NCBI RefSeq assembly: GCF_004378355.1
Contig: NZ_SNUB01000031.1
Location: forward strand, 1 to 41,806
Length of the DNA: 41,806 bases
Source: Psychromonas algicola
GTDB lineage: Bacteria > Pseudomonadota > Gammaproteobacteria > Enterobacterales > Psychromonadaceae
Direction: 5' to 3'
Positions 1-7,968 of this stretch are shown here, piece by piece. How positions within the stretch are numbered: the first letter of the stretch is position 1; every line of letters begins with the position of its first letter. The position numbers were made by a program, and so were the translations under genes. The notes beneath the pieces are model-generated. The model saw only the letters and a list, made by a program, of their open reading frames with translations, made no database searches and was not told where the DNA came from.

Positions 1-111
1 GCACAATTTAAGTTGGAGGGAAAACGTGAGCGAAGTTATCCGAGGTGTTTAAAAGCGTCTAAAAATCGATATCCAGTGGCGAAAAGTAAATATGCCGTTC
101 ACCTTAAGTGA
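1..111 (+). CDS. C-terminal tail of a probable transposase (partial, 5' end outside window)
   Basis: Frame 1 is open from the first base to a TGA at 109-111, giving 36 residues of a very basic tail (AQFKLEGKRERSYPRC..., ending YAVHLK). The pattern of basic residues with SYPR and later RYPVAK resembles the C-terminal tails of some IS4-type transposases as I remember them, but this is memory, not a search. The stop codon lies inside the hairpin at 92-118, as expected for a gene ending at a terminator. It could also be an unrelated short open frame. No start can be seen. Confidence 0.4.
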   Translation, partial: AQFKLEGKRERSYPRCLKASKNRYPVAKSKYAVHLK

Positions 112-118
112 ACGGCAT
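92..118. terminator. Hairpin terminator between the left-edge ORF and yehS
   Basis: A perfect 11-bp stem (ATGCCGTTCAC / GTGAACGGCAT) encloses a 5-nt loop. On the plus strand a T run follows at 133-138; on the minus strand a T-rich stretch follows. It sits between two convergent reading frames and can serve both. Confidence 0.65.
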
Positions 119-159
119 TAAGCTAATTGCTCGTTTTTTATTAATGATCCAAAGAATCA

Positions 160-660
160 TTACTTAGCTTCAACAGCATCCGTACTTGGCTTGGTTCCAC
201 GGAACTGCACGGTAATACCATCGATAAAACGACGTAATAACTGATCACCACAAGGTTTAAAGTTACGATGATCTGCTTTTCTAAATAACGCTGATAATTC
301 ACCTTTTGACACAGGGAAGTTAGCTAACGTTAATGCATTTAGCATATCTTCATCTTTAAAGTTTAAAGCGATCCGAAGTTTACGAAGAATATCGTTATTA
401 GATAAAATGGCTTTAGCAGGTAAAATAACAGGCATAGCTCCTTCTTTACGACCACGTTTTTCATAGATTAATCCATCTAAGAAAAGTGATAATAAACTGT
501 CACGGCAGAACACAAAACCTTCTTCACCTTCTTTCTCCATAATGCTATGTAAAAAATCGACACTTATTTCATTATCGACAGAAGCAAAAATAGCTAACAT
601 CTTTGTATCATTTAACTGCAATGCAAATCGAACTCGACGTAAAACATCATTAGTAATCAT
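160..660 (-). CDS. yehS: DUF1456 family protein (YehS)
   Basis: A 166-residue cytoplasmic protein made of two similar halves. Each half begins with a pattern like NDVLRRVRFALQLND (about residues 4-18) and NDILRKLRIALNFKD (about 88-102), followed by a short helical segment. This two-repeat layout and length match the DUF1456/YehS family. The biochemical role of the family is not established. It ends just before the hairpin at 92-118 and lies downstream of nadA in the same direction with only 58 bases between them, so co-transcription is possible. Confidence 0.85.
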   Translation of the reverse strand: MITNDVLRRVRFALQLNDTKMLAIFASVDNEISVDFLHSIMEKEGEEGFVFCRDSLLSLFLDGLIYEKRGRKEGAMPVILPAKAILSNNDILRKLRIALNFKDEDMLNALTLANFPVSKGELSALFRKADHRNFKPCGDQLLRRFIDGITVQFRGTKPSTDAVEAK

Positions 661-718
661 ATAATCTCAATTGTTTGAGTGAAAATAAGCACTGTAAATA
701 GTGCTATTAATAAAACGC

Positions 719-1777
719 TTACGCGTTACCTTGTACTTTTAACTGTTGCTCTGCAGCAAAGTCTAACATTCTATCTAAAGATACTAGTGCACCTTTAGCA
801 ACTGTTGGGTCAACATCTATCTCATGTCCAGATGCGTCTACCAATGCGTTATAAATTGATTTTAAGCCGTTCATTGCCATCCAAGGACAATGAGCACAAC
901 TACGACAAGTTGCCCCATTACCAGCCGTTGGTGCAGCCATCATTTCTTTATCTGGACAAGCCTGCTGCATTTTATAAAAAATACCAGTATCAGTAGCTAC
1001 AATCAGTTTTTTATTAGGCAGTGTTTGTGCCGCTTTAATAAGCTGACTTGTAGAGCCTACTGCATCTGCGATTTTAACAACACTTTCAGGTGATTCTGGG
1101 TGTACGAGTACAGCAGCATCCGGATGGATCGCTTTCATATCACGTAACGCACTCGCTTTAAATTCATCATGTACAATACAGTCACCTTGCCACATGATCA
1201 TATCGGCTTTAGTTTTACGTTCGATGTAGCTGCCTAAATGACGATCTGGTCCCCAAATGATTTTTTTGCCTTCACTATCTAAATGTTCGACAATTTCCAA
1301 CGCAATACTGGAAGTCACAACCCAATCCGCGCGGGCTTTTACTGCGGCTGAAGTATTTGCATAGACAACAACAACACGATCAGGATGTTGATCGCAAAAG
1401 GCAGAGAATTCGTCAACAGGACAACCGACATCAAGAGAACAGGTTGCTTCAAGTTCAGGCATTAATACGGTTTTATGAGGTGTTAATATTTTAGCGGTTT
1501 CACCCATAAAACGTACACCAGCAATAATCAATGTTTTTGCTTTATGGTCACGCCCAAAACGTGCCATTTCTAATGAGTCAGCAACGTAGCCGCCCGTTTC
1601 TTCAGCTAGAGCTTGAATTTCAGGGTCGGTGTAATAATGAGCAACAAGAACAGCATCTTTCTCAACAAGCAGTTTTTTTATTTTTGCTTTGTAGTCAATT
1701 TGTTCTTGTTCCGATAATACAGCAGGTTTACCTGGAAACGGATAATCTGATCCTATGATCGGTGAAAATTTACTCAT
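719..1777 (-). CDS. nadA: Quinolinate synthase A
   Basis: A 352-residue cytoplasmic enzyme that condenses iminoaspartate (from NadB) with dihydroxyacetone phosphate to quinolinate in de novo NAD synthesis. The three [4Fe-4S] ligands are in the positions known from E. coli: C113 (in [10 protein letters not shown]), C200 (WQGDC) and C297 within a CRSCAHC motif at 291-297. The substrate-site segment [13 protein letters not shown] is at 43-55. The length is normal for the family. No nadB or nadC is in the window. The minus-strand tRNA-Lys cluster ends about 100 bases upstream, so nadA may receive read-through or use a promoter in that gap. Confidence 0.97.
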   Translation of the reverse strand: MSKFSPIIGSDYPFPGKPAVLSEQEQIDYKAKIKKLLVEKDAVLVAHYYTDPEIQALAEETGGYVADSLEMARFGRDHKAKTLIIAGVRFMGETAKILTPHKTVLMPELEATCSLDVGCPVDEFSAFCDQHPDRVVVVYANTSAAVKARADWVVTSSIALEIVEHLDSEGKKIIWGPDRHLGSYIERKTKADMIMWQGDCIVHDEFKASALRDMKAIHPDAAVLVHPESPESVVKIADAVGSTSQLIKAAQTLPNKKLIVATDTGIFYKMQQACPDKEMMAAPTAGNGATCRSCAHCPWMAMNGLKSIYNALVDASGHEIDVDPTVAKGALVSLDRMLDFAAEQQLKVQGNA

Positions 1778-1883
1778 TCTAAACTCTTAGATATAAAAAA
1801 GGGGTGGCAAATTATAGCAATTCATAAACTAAAATGTAATGAAATATTTTGATTGTATAACAAAGGGAGATAAAACAAAGAAG

Positions 1884-1959
1884 TGGTGGGCCGTGAAGGA
1901 TTTGAACCTTCGACAAATGGATTAAAAGTCCACTGCTCTACCAACTGAGCTAACGGCCC
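1884..1959 (-). tRNA. tRNA-Lys (UUU), copy A
   Basis: Read on the minus strand, this is a complete 76-nt cloverleaf with encoded CCA. The acceptor arm is GGGCCGT / ACGGCCC, the D arm GCTC-AGTTGGTA-GAGC, the anticodon loop CTTTTAA (anticodon UUU) and the T loop TTCAAAT. It is the last of four identical copies in the direction of transcription. Confidence 0.97.
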
Positions 1960-1998
1960 ATATATAAACTATATGGTTTAGTTTTAGTTTTTGATATC

Positions 1999-2049
1999 AA
2001 CTTTTAAATTAAAAGTGCATCAATAGCTCTACTAACTGAACTACAATCC
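1999..2049 (-). pseudogene. 5'-half tRNA-Lys copy 1 (diverged class)
   Basis: It keeps a changed acceptor 5' strand (GGATTGT), a D arm GTTC-AGTTAGTA-GAGC and the ACTTTTAA segment. The C11-to-T change leaves a G-U pair in the D stem, and one G of the loop GG pair is lost. There is no T arm. Confidence 0.7.
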
Positions 2050-2082
2050 ATATATAAACTCTATGGTTTAGTTTTTGATATC

Positions 2083-2134
2083 AACTTTTAAATTAAAAGT
2101 GTATCAATCTCTCTACCAACTGAGCTAACGGCCC
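2083..2134 (-). pseudogene. 5'-half tRNA-Lys copy 2 (full 5' end kept)
   Basis: The first 25 nt (GGGCCGTTAGCTCAGTTGGT then AGAG) match the intact gene except at nucleotide 25, where plus 2110 reads t. Divergence follows until ACTTTTAAT. It lacks everything 3' of the anticodon. Confidence 0.75.
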
Positions 2135-2172
2135 ATATATAAATATGGTTTTGGTTTTAATTTTTGAATAAC

Positions 2173-2218
2173 AACTTATAAATTAAAAGTGCATCAATGG
2201 CTCTACCAACTGAGCTAA
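2173..2218 (-). pseudogene. 5'-half tRNA-Lys copy 3 (D arm kept)
   Basis: TTAGCTCAGTTGGTAGAGC is identical to the intact tRNA; the acceptor strand is replaced by ATATAAA. One base differs in the downstream hairpin (TATAAG for AAAAG). It lies just 3' of intact copy B. Confidence 0.72.
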
Positions 2219-2238
2219 TTTATATAAATCACTAAAAG

Positions 2239-2314
2239 TGGTGGGCCGTGAAGGATTTGAACCTTCGACAAATGGATTAAAAGTCCACTGCTCTACCAAC
2301 TGAGCTAACGGCCC
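2239..2314 (-). tRNA. tRNA-Lys (UUU), copy B
   Basis: A 76-nt gene identical to copy A over the whole cloverleaf, with encoded CCA and anticodon UUU. It is flanked on both sides by half copies. Confidence 0.97.
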
Positions 2315-2352
2315 ATATATAAATATGGTTTTGGTTTTAATTTTTGAATAAC

Positions 2353-2404
2353 AACTTTTAAATTAAAAGTGTATCGATCGCTCTACCAACTGAGCTAACG
2401 GCCC
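2353..2404 (-). pseudogene. 5'-half tRNA-Lys copy 4 (full 5' end kept)
   Basis: Nucleotides 1-25 are identical to the functional gene, followed by GATCGATAC and ACTTTTAATTTAAAAGT. There is no anticodon 3' strand and no T arm. Confidence 0.75.
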
Positions 2405-2442
2405 ATATATAAATATGGTTTTGGTTTTAATTTTTTAATAAC

Positions 2443-2488
2443 AACTTTTAAATTAAAAGTGTATCAATCGCTCTACCAACTGAGCTAA
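2443..2488 (-). pseudogene. 5'-half tRNA-Lys copy 5 (D arm kept)
   Basis: Same class as copies 3 and 6: an intact D arm, a changed acceptor strand and the ACTTTTAATTTAAAAGT hairpin. It lies directly 3' of intact copy C. Confidence 0.72.
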
Positions 2489-2508
2489 TTTATATAAATC
2501 ACTAGAAG

Positions 2509-2584
2509 TGGTGGGCCGTGAAGGATTTGAACCTTCGACAAATGGATTAAAAGTCCACTGCTCTACCAACTGAGCTAACGGCCC
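2509..2584 (-). tRNA. tRNA-Lys (UUU), copy C
   Basis: A complete 76-nt gene, identical in sequence to copies A, B and D, with anticodon UUU and encoded CCA. Confidence 0.97.
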
Positions 2585-2622
2585 ATATATAAATATGGTT
2601 TTGGTTTTAATTTTTGAATAAC

Positions 2623-2668
2623 AACTTTTAAATTAAAAGTGTATCAATCGCTCTACCAACTGAGCTAA
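2623..2668 (-). pseudogene. 5'-half tRNA-Lys copy 6 (D arm kept)
   Basis: Identical in layout to copy 5, including the TTAGCTCAGTTGGTAGAGC block and the inverted repeat after the anticodon segment. It lies 3' of intact copy D. Confidence 0.72.
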
Positions 2669-2688
2669 TTTATATAAATCACTAAAAG

Positions 2689-2764
2689 TGGTGGGCCGTG
2701 AAGGATTTGAACCTTCGACAAATGGATTAAAAGTCCACTGCTCTACCAACTGAGCTAACGGCCC
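2689..2764 (-). tRNA. tRNA-Lys (UUU), copy D
   Basis: A complete 76-nt gene with anticodon UUU and encoded CCA. It is the first intact copy downstream of the presumed promoter at 3080-3107. Confidence 0.97.
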
Positions 2765-2803
2765 ATATATAAATCATATGGTTTAGTTTTAGTTTTTGAT
2801 ATC

Positions 2804-2854
2804 AACTTTTAAATTAAAAGTGCATCAATAGCTCTACTAACTGAACTACAATCC
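2804..2854 (-). pseudogene. 5'-half tRNA-Lys copy 7 (diverged class)
   Basis: Nearly the same sequence as copy 1, on the far side of the array, including GGATTGT in the acceptor position and the G-U-tolerant D stem GTTC/GAGC. Confidence 0.7.
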
Positions 2855-2893
2855 ATATATAAACTATATGGTTTAGTTTTAGTTTTTGATATC

Positions 2894-2944
2894 AACTTTT
2901 AAATTAAAAGTGCATCAATAGCCCTACTAACTGAACTAGATTTC
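2894..2944 (-). pseudogene. 5'-half tRNA-Lys copy 8 (diverged class)
   Basis: As copy 7, with a further A-to-G change on the other side of the D stem (GTTC/GGGC). The stem can still pair through two G-U wobbles. Confidence 0.68.
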
Positions 2945-2980
2945 GTATGTAACTCATACGGTTTGGTTTTAATTTAAGAT

Positions 2981-3027
2981 CTATTTTTTAAATTAAAATA
3001 GAAAAAAGCTCTACCAACTGAGCTTAG
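2981..3027 (-). pseudogene. 5'-half tRNA-Lys copy 9 (decayed)
   Basis: It keeps AAGCTCAGTTGGTAGAGC (the D arm) and a changed hairpin CTATTTTAATTTAAAAAATAG in place of ACTTTTAATTTAAAAGT. The hairpin pairing is kept although its sequence differs. Confidence 0.6.
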
Positions 3028-3043
3028 TTTAAGAATAACTACA

Positions 3044-3075
3044 TTAATTAAAACTGCATGTTGCTCTCAACTGCG
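3044..3075 (-). pseudogene. 5'-half tRNA-Lys copy 10 (most decayed)
   Basis: Only traces remain: CAGTTGAGAGC in the D-arm position and AGTTTTAATTAAT in the anticodon position. It starts at the predicted transcription start, so it would be the first part of the transcript. Confidence 0.4.
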
Positions 3076-3079
3076 GCGT

Positions 3080-3107
3080 ATAATATAGAAATATTTTAAT
3101 AGCGCAA
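3080..3107 (-). promoter_or_regulatory. Sigma-70 tRNA-type promoter for the tRNA-Lys array
   Basis: Minus-strand -35 TTGCGC (3102-3107), 16-bp spacer, -10 TATTAT (3080-3085; alternatively ATTATA at spacing 17), followed by a G+C-rich discriminator (ACGCCGC). Such discriminators are typical of stable-RNA promoters under stringent control. It lies between cpoB and the first tRNA-like copy. No clear U-run terminator was found beyond tRNA copy A. Confidence 0.6.
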
Positions 3108-3192
3108 CAAAAAACTACTTCTTTTAATTCATATGCTGAGAAATTAAACAATATAGTATTTAAGCGCTATTAAATTGAATTTTAAGCGGAGA

Positions 3193-3936
3193 TTATAACC
3201 CTTTCAAACGCTTAGCAGCTAAACCTGCTGCAGAAGAGCTTGGGTATTCAGAAATGGTTTTTTGATAGAACGATTTAGCAGAGTCTAAAGAACCAGAATA
3301 TTCATCAATGATACCAATTTTGAATAATGAGTCAGCTCGTTTATTTGAATCGGGGTATTTGTCTATAACGACTAAAAATGCCGCTCTAGCTTCATTACGT
3401 TTTTTTTCTCTGTATAACAGCTGCCCTAACCAGTATTGTGCATTAGGCACACTTTCCGATTCAGGGTGGTCAATAACAAAGGCCTCAAAGGCAGTAATAG
3501 CTTGAGCATAACGCTTTTCATTAAGTACTAAGGCAAGCGCAGCTTCATAAGCAGCTTTATCGTCTGATCCTGCATTTGAATTTTCAGTAGGAGCGTTCAC
3601 AGCAGCAGTAGATGCAGGTGCAGAAGTAACCGTACGTTCATCTAACATTTGATATAGATTACGCTGTCGATCTTCTATCTGCTCTAATTGATTTGAAAAT
3701 ACTTCTAATGAGCCTCTCATCTCATTTAACTCTTGGCCTAAACCATCAAGTTGAGATTGGAAACGAACTTGCATTTTATTGCGGATCGTCATTACACGAG
3801 TTAACTCATCAATGCGCTGTAATAACTCTGTATTACTCGCAGCATAATTCGTGGCATCTGTAACAGGCGCTTCTGCATGAGCAGGTAAAGAGAAAAAGGC
3901 GGCCAAAACAATGGCCGCTGTATTACGTATTCTCAT
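3193..3936 (-). CDS. cpoB: Cell division coordinator CpoB (Tol-Pal associated periplasmic protein)
   Basis: A 247-residue periplasmic protein formerly called YbgF. It starts with a signal peptide (RIRNTAAIVLAAFFSLPAHA, cleavage near residue 21). A coiled-coil segment follows at about 35-95 (rich in L, Q and E), then a low-complexity A/T/S linker and a C-terminal set of TPR repeats (from about 128: AYEAALALVLNEKRYAQAI, then YWLGQLLYREKKRNEA, then DSLFKIGIIDEYSGSLDSA). In E. coli it links PBP1B with the Tol machine during septal synthesis. It is the last gene of the tol-pal operon, 7 bases after pal. Length and domain order are normal. Confidence 0.95.
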   Translation of the reverse strand: MRIRNTAAIVLAAFFSLPAHAEAPVTDATNYAASNTELLQRIDELTRVMTIRNKMQVRFQSQLDGLGQELNEMRGSLEVFSNQLEQIEDRQRNLYQMLDERTVTSAPASTAAVNAPTENSNAGSDDKAAYEAALALVLNEKRYAQAITAFEAFVIDHPESESVPNAQYWLGQLLYREKKRNEARAAFLVVIDKYPDSNKRADSLFKIGIIDEYSGSLDSAKSFYQKTISEYPSSSAAGLAAKRLKGL

Positions 3937-3943
3937 AAGCGTA

Positions 3944-4501
3944 TTAGTAAACTAATACTGCACGACGGTTTTCAGCCCATGCTGCTTCGTTATGAGCGAA
4001 GTTAGCTGGTTTTTCTTCACCGTAACTAACAACTTTGATTTGGCTTTCAGCAACACCCATGTTTTGTAGGTAGTTAGAAACAGCAATCGCACGACGCTCG
4101 CCTAGTGCGATGTTGTACTCAGGAGTACCTTTTTCATCGGCATGTCCTTCAACTGTTACTGATTTAGATGCATTATCGATTAAGAATTTTGCATGTGCAT
4201 CTAGGATTAAAGCGAATTCTGGTAAAATTGTAGATTTATCGAATTCAAATTGAATAGTTGTTTCTAAAATAGCTGAGCTGTATTGCTCAATTAATTTTTC
4301 TTCTTCTGTTAATTCAATTGCTTCGATTGCATCAGTTTGAACTGTATCGTTTGCTGTAGTTGTTGTTTCTGCTTGAGTTGTTGCTGGAGCATTCGTTTGC
4401 TCTGCAGATTCAGTCTCAGTTGCAGAATTTGAACTACAAGCACCTAATGCAATCATCGGTAATGCGATCAATAAGCTTTTTGAAATTTTTGAAAGGTTCA
4501 T
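3944..4501 (-). CDS. pal: Peptidoglycan-associated lipoprotein Pal
   Basis: A 185-residue outer-membrane lipoprotein. The signal peptide ends in the lipobox LGAC with the lipidated C22. A Thr/Ala/Glu-rich linker (23-80) is followed by an OmpA-like peptidoglycan-binding domain (about 84-185) with FEFDKSTI and the signature [20 protein letters not shown]. It anchors the outer membrane to the wall and binds TolB. The linker is low in complexity and strongly acidic. The gene sits 33 bases after tolB in the operon. Confidence 0.97.
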   Translation of the reverse strand: MNLSKISKSLLIALPMIALGACSSNSATETESAEQTNAPATTQAETTTTANDTVQTDAIEAIELTEEEKLIEQYSSAILETTIQFEFDKSTILPEFALILDAHAKFLIDNASKSVTVEGHADEKGTPEYNIALGERRAIAVSNYLQNMGVAESQIKVVSYGEEKPANFAHNEAAWAENRRAVLVY

Positions 4502-4534
4502 TTTATATCCTTAGTACGTTTAGTTTAATTAAAA

Positions 4535-5854
4535 TTATTGTAAAAATGGTGACCATGCTGGTGATTTAACCTCACCATTACTCGCAGGAATATTCGCTTT
4601 GAAACGGCCATCCATTGAGACTAACGCTAAACCTTGCTTACCTTGATAAACAGTACTATACATAATCATACTGCCATTGGGTGCAACACTTGGAGATTCG
4701 TCTAGCTGTGTTTTTGTTAAAGTTCTCAACTCTCCAGAATCAAGATCTTGCGCCGAAATCATAAAGTTCCCATTTTGACGACTCACGACGACAAGACTAC
4801 CACCATCAGGGGTAATAGTGCCACCTAAATTCATATCACCTTCCCAAGTTAGGCGTTTTGTTCTTCCAGATGTGAGCGACATTTGATAAATTTGTGGTCT
4901 TCCGCCACGCTCAGAAGAAAATATAATCGAACGACCGTCTGGTGTCCAGCTCGGTTCTGTATCTATGACACGATTTCTTGTCAAACGTTTCAATGCTTTT
5001 GTTGTGACATTCAAAGTGTAAATTTCTGGCTGTCCATCCTTTGATAACACTAAGGCAAGTTGAGAGCCATCGGGAGACCAAGATGGAGAGCCGTTTATCT
5101 TAGGAAACGAAGTGATCAGTTCACGTTTTTGCGTATATAAATCTTGAATATAAATTTCTGAACGACGTTTTTCAAAGCTAACATAAGCTAATTTACGTCC
5201 ATCAGGTGACCAAGACGGAGACATAATCGGCTGTTTTGAACGTAATACTAATTTTTCACCTTCACCATCGTAATCAGAAATACGCAGTTGATAAGGATGC
5301 GTGCTTTCTCTATCAACAGCCACATAAGCGATACGCGTTAAAAACGCCCCTCTTTCACCAGTTAGTTTTTCATAAACGATATCACTAATACGATGCCCAT
5401 ATTGGCGTAATTGTTTGGTTAATACGGTATTACGACGTTTTTCCATAACAGGATTATAATCCGCCATATTCACGTTGCCTGTTAATACATCTAAAAGCTC
5501 AAAAGTCACTGTGTAACGACCAGCGGTTGTACCTGGTTTAACTTCTCCCATGACAATGGCTTCGACGCCTAGCTTTGCCCACACACCATAATCAATAAAC
5601 TGACTACTTGAAGGTGTTTTTGGCATTTTATCTACTGATAAAGGGCTAAATTGACCACTACGCTGTAAATCATTGGCAACGATTTCTGCAAAATTTTCAG
5701 GCTTTTTACCTTCACCTAACCATTTAAAAGGAACAACAGCGATCGGGCGTGCAGTATTGACACCTTCTGTGATTAAAATTTCTAATCGAGCTGATGCTGT
5801 ACTAGAAATAGTCACCAACATAAGCATTATGGTTAAACGAGAAAACATCTTCAT
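4535..5854 (-). CDS. tolB: Tol-Pal system protein TolB
   Basis: A 439-residue periplasmic protein. A signal peptide (cleaved after SSTASA, about residue 22) is followed by an N-terminal domain with [15 protein letters not shown], which contacts TolA and Pal, and a C-terminal beta-propeller from about residue 180. The propeller shows repeated [19 protein letters not shown] blades (four clear copies of the W-x-PDG pattern). It lies 3 bases after tolA. The length is close to E. coli TolB (430). Confidence 0.97.
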   Translation of the reverse strand: MKMFSRLTIMLMLVTISSTASARLEILITEGVNTARPIAVVPFKWLGEGKKPENFAEIVANDLQRSGQFSPLSVDKMPKTPSSSQFIDYGVWAKLGVEAIVMGEVKPGTTAGRYTVTFELLDVLTGNVNMADYNPVMEKRRNTVLTKQLRQYGHRISDIVYEKLTGERGAFLTRIAYVAVDRESTHPYQLRISDYDGEGEKLVLRSKQPIMSPSWSPDGRKLAYVSFEKRRSEIYIQDLYTQKRELITSFPKINGSPSWSPDGSQLALVLSKDGQPEIYTLNVTTKALKRLTRNRVIDTEPSWTPDGRSIIFSSERGGRPQIYQMSLTSGRTKRLTWEGDMNLGGTITPDGGSLVVVSRQNGNFMISAQDLDSGELRTLTKTQLDESPSVAPNGSMIMYSTVYQGKQGLALVSMDGRFKANIPASNGEVKSPAWSPFLQ

Positions 5855-5857
5855 TGT

Positions 5858-6847
5858 TTATACATCCGGTTCTAAAGTAATATCAAAATCACGAAATTGA
5901 GGGGCAATTTCAGGATCTTTAGGAATAGGTAGCGTTCTTGCTTTTAATGTTGCACGACGAGCTGAATCACACAATCTTCTGTCGCCACTGCTCATTTCAG
6001 CACTGATCACTAGACCATCTGGTGCCAATCTAATTGCGAGTGTACAAGTAGTGCCCTTCATGGTCGGGTCAACAGTCCAATTTCGACTAATTTTACCTCT
6101 AATTAACGCTTCATATTTTGCAATTTCAGAAAGCTGTTTTGCATTTCTTGCACTTGAAAAGTCATCTGAAAATTCAGCTTCCATTTGTCTGTCTAATTCA
6201 GCTTGTCTTAATCTTTCTGCTTCCGCCGCTGCTTCTTCTGCTTTACGCTTAGCTTCTTGCTCAGCTTTGATTTTTGCGTCTTCAATGGCTTTTAATCTTG
6301 CTTCTTCTATCGCTTTTTCTTTAGCGGCCTTCGCTTTCGCTGCTTTCTTTTTTGCTAACTTTTCAGCTTTAATTTTTTCTAATGCTTGTTTTTCTTCTAA
6401 GGCTTTTTTCTCGGCAGCTTGTTTTCGTTTTAAGGCTTCAGCCGCTTCTTTTTTCTCTCTTAATGCTTTTTCTGCAAGTGCTTTTTCAGCAGCGACACGC
6501 TCAGCTTCTAATTTTTTACGTAGTATTTCTGCTTTCTCAGCTTTGATTCGGTCATCAGCCTGTTTTTTCAATAAAGCGGCTTGACGTGCTTTCTCTGCTT
6601 CTTCACGTTCTTTTTTTCTACGAGCTTCATCTCTTAAACGCTGTTCTTCTTTTAACTTATCCGCTTTAAGTTGTGCTAAATCATCAAACATTTTTTGGCT
6701 AACGACAGATGCTTCGATAATAGTAACGGCTTCTTTAGGTTTATCTTTAGGAAGATCGAAATCAACGTTCATCAATAACACACCTCCAATTATAAGGTGT
6801 AAAGAAGTGGCACTGATAAACGCGATTAAATCTGGACTATTCTTCAT
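5858..6847 (-). CDS. tolA: Tol-Pal system protein TolA
   Basis: A 329-residue inner-membrane protein spanning the periplasm. One N-terminal membrane helix (about 8-28) is followed by a long Lys/Ala/Glu helix (about 45-225) and a C-terminal globular domain (from about 235, with KYEALIRGKISRNWTVD and a later pair of Cys, C268 and C292) that contacts TolB/Pal. It is driven by TolQR. It is shorter than E. coli TolA (421) because the central helix is shorter. Its Ala/Lys bias creates a long false reading frame on the other strand. Confidence 0.95.
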   Translation of the reverse strand: MKNSPDLIAFISATSLHLIIGGVLLMNVDFDLPKDKPKEAVTIIEASVVSQKMFDDLAQLKADKLKEEQRLRDEARRKKEREEAEKARQAALLKKQADDRIKAEKAEILRKKLEAERVAAEKALAEKALREKKEAAEALKRKQAAEKKALEEKQALEKIKAEKLAKKKAAKAKAAKEKAIEEARLKAIEDAKIKAEQEAKRKAEEAAAEAERLRQAELDRQMEAEFSDDFSSARNAKQLSEIAKYEALIRGKISRNWTVDPTMKGTTCTLAIRLAPDGLVISAEMSSGDRRLCDSARRATLKARTLPIPKDPEIAPQFRDFDITLEPDV

Positions 6848-7279
6848 CTATTTTTCTGGCTCAGTCATTAATCCTAATGAAGGCACACCCGCTTGCTGCA
6901 AAAGTACCATTAAATTAACAACGGTTTTATAGTTAACATCACCATCACCTTTAACAACAAATTGAGCTGTAGGATCCAATCTTATTTGCTCTTTTACAAG
7001 CGTTGACATTTCAGTAGCGCTCAATGGTGTTTTTACACTTTCGCCCACATTCAAATAATAACGCCCTTCTTTATCAATAGAAGCAATCATTGGTGGTTTC
7101 GTATCCGCAGCAAGTGACTCGGCAGCGGCTTGCGGCAAATCAACTTTAACACCTTGTGTGATAAGGGGAGCCGTTACCATAAAGATAATTAACAGCACCA
7201 GCATAACATCGATATAAGGTACTACATTGATTTCTGCGATCACACGTTTGCGTCTAGGTGTACGATAAGAACGCTGCAT
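6848..7279 (-). CDS. tolR: Tol-Pal system protein TolR
   Basis: A 143-residue ExbD/TolR protein. One membrane helix (about 18-38) contains the conserved proton-pathway aspartate D24 in YIDVMLVLLIIFM, followed by a periplasmic domain. With TolQ it forms the proton-driven motor that energises TolA. It abuts tolA directly (no spacer) and lies 5 bases after tolQ. Length and motif are normal. Confidence 0.97.
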   Translation of the reverse strand: MQRSYRTPRRKRVIAEINVVPYIDVMLVLLIIFMVTAPLITQGVKVDLPQAAAESLAADTKPPMIASIDKEGRYYLNVGESVKTPLSATEMSTLVKEQIRLDPTAQFVVKGDGDVNYKTVVNLMVLLQQAGVPSLGLMTEPEK

Positions 7280-7284
7280 AATAA

Positions 7285-7968
7285 TTACTCACTCTCATTC
7301 ATGGCTTTACGGTGCAATATTGAAGTAAATTCTTCCATTAAATTAATGTAAGAGTTTTCTAAATGCCCTACTTGCGTCGAGAATTTGTTATAAGCCATTA
7401 CGGCAGGGATCGCTGCAAATAAACCCATTGCAGTTGCGATTAATGCTTCGGCAATACCAGGTGCAACCATAGATAAAGTGGCTTGTTGAACTTCACCTAG
7501 TGCAATAAAGGAATTCATAATCCCCCACACTGTACCAAATAAACCAATGTATGGACTGATTGAACCAATTGTAGCTAACGCTGGCAGCCCACGCTCTAAA
7601 TCATCAATTTCACGAGATAATGAAACACGCATAGAGCGATGAGCACCATCAATCACACCTTCAACATTACGTCCAGGCATACGATGTAAACGAGAAAATT
7701 CTTTGAATCCCATATAGAATATTTTTTCACCGCCATTAACTCGCTCACTACGAGCAGCCGTTTCTTTAAATAAACGACTTAAGTCATGACCAGACCAAAA
7801 GCGCTCTTCAAAATGGCTTAACGCGTTTTTAGCCGCTTTAAGCATTCTTGAACGAGACAAAATAATAGTCCATGAATAAATAGACATGCCTAACAGTAAC
7901 AACATAACAAATTTTACAAGCAAACTTGCTTGTAGAAATAATCCTAAAAATGACATATCAGCTTGCAC
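7285..7968 (-). CDS. tolQ: Tol-Pal system protein TolQ
   Basis: A 227-residue inner-membrane proton-channel subunit (MotA/TolQ/ExbB family). It has three membrane segments: about 12-32, 135-160 (with [19 protein letters not shown]) and 168-190. The frame can start at GTG 7968, which overlaps ybgC by 11 bases and has GAGG nine bases upstream, or at ATG 7956, just after the ybgC stop. I give the longer form; either implies translational coupling to ybgC. Confidence 0.95.
   Translation of the reverse strand: MQADMSFLGLFLQASLLVKFVMLLLLGMSIYSWTIILSRSRMLKAAKNALSHFEERFWSGHDLSRLFKETAARSERVNGGEKIFYMGFKEFSRLHRMPGRNVEGVIDGAHRSMRVSLSREIDDLERGLPALATIGSISPYIGLFGTVWGIMNSFIALGEVQQATLSMVAPGIAEALIATAMGLFAAIPAVMAYNKFSTQVGHLENSYINLMEEFTSILHRKAMNESE

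Larger units (their letters stand above)
1960..3078 (-). repeat. tRNA-Lys cluster spacer region: tandem array of 5'-half tRNA copies
   Basis: This stretch has no protein gene. It holds three more intact tRNA-Lys genes and about ten partial copies. Each partial copy keeps tRNA nucleotides 1-25 or 6-25 (5' acceptor strand and D arm) plus the ACTTTTAA anticodon segment, then runs into TTTAAAAGT so that the two form a short hairpin. None keeps the T arm. Spacers are AT-rich and repeated: CCATATTTATATATGG next to the 5' ends, and ATTTATATAAAT 3' of three intact genes. Periods are roughly 80-100 bp. Copies in the middle are closest to the intact gene. Those at both ends, and especially near the promoter, are the most diverged. 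Confidence 0.85.

Noticed and set aside
1884-3078. The regular repeats at 1.9-3.1 kb looked at first like a CRISPR array.
   Set aside because: The repeats are tRNA-Lys genes and half copies; spacers are themselves repeated and AT-rich, and there is no cas gene.
6051-6584. Long plus-strand frame of 177 codons opposite tolA.
   Set aside because: It mirrors the Ala/Lys/Glu bias of the TolA helix; its Ser/Ala/Phe content has no domain, and it lacks a ribosome site.
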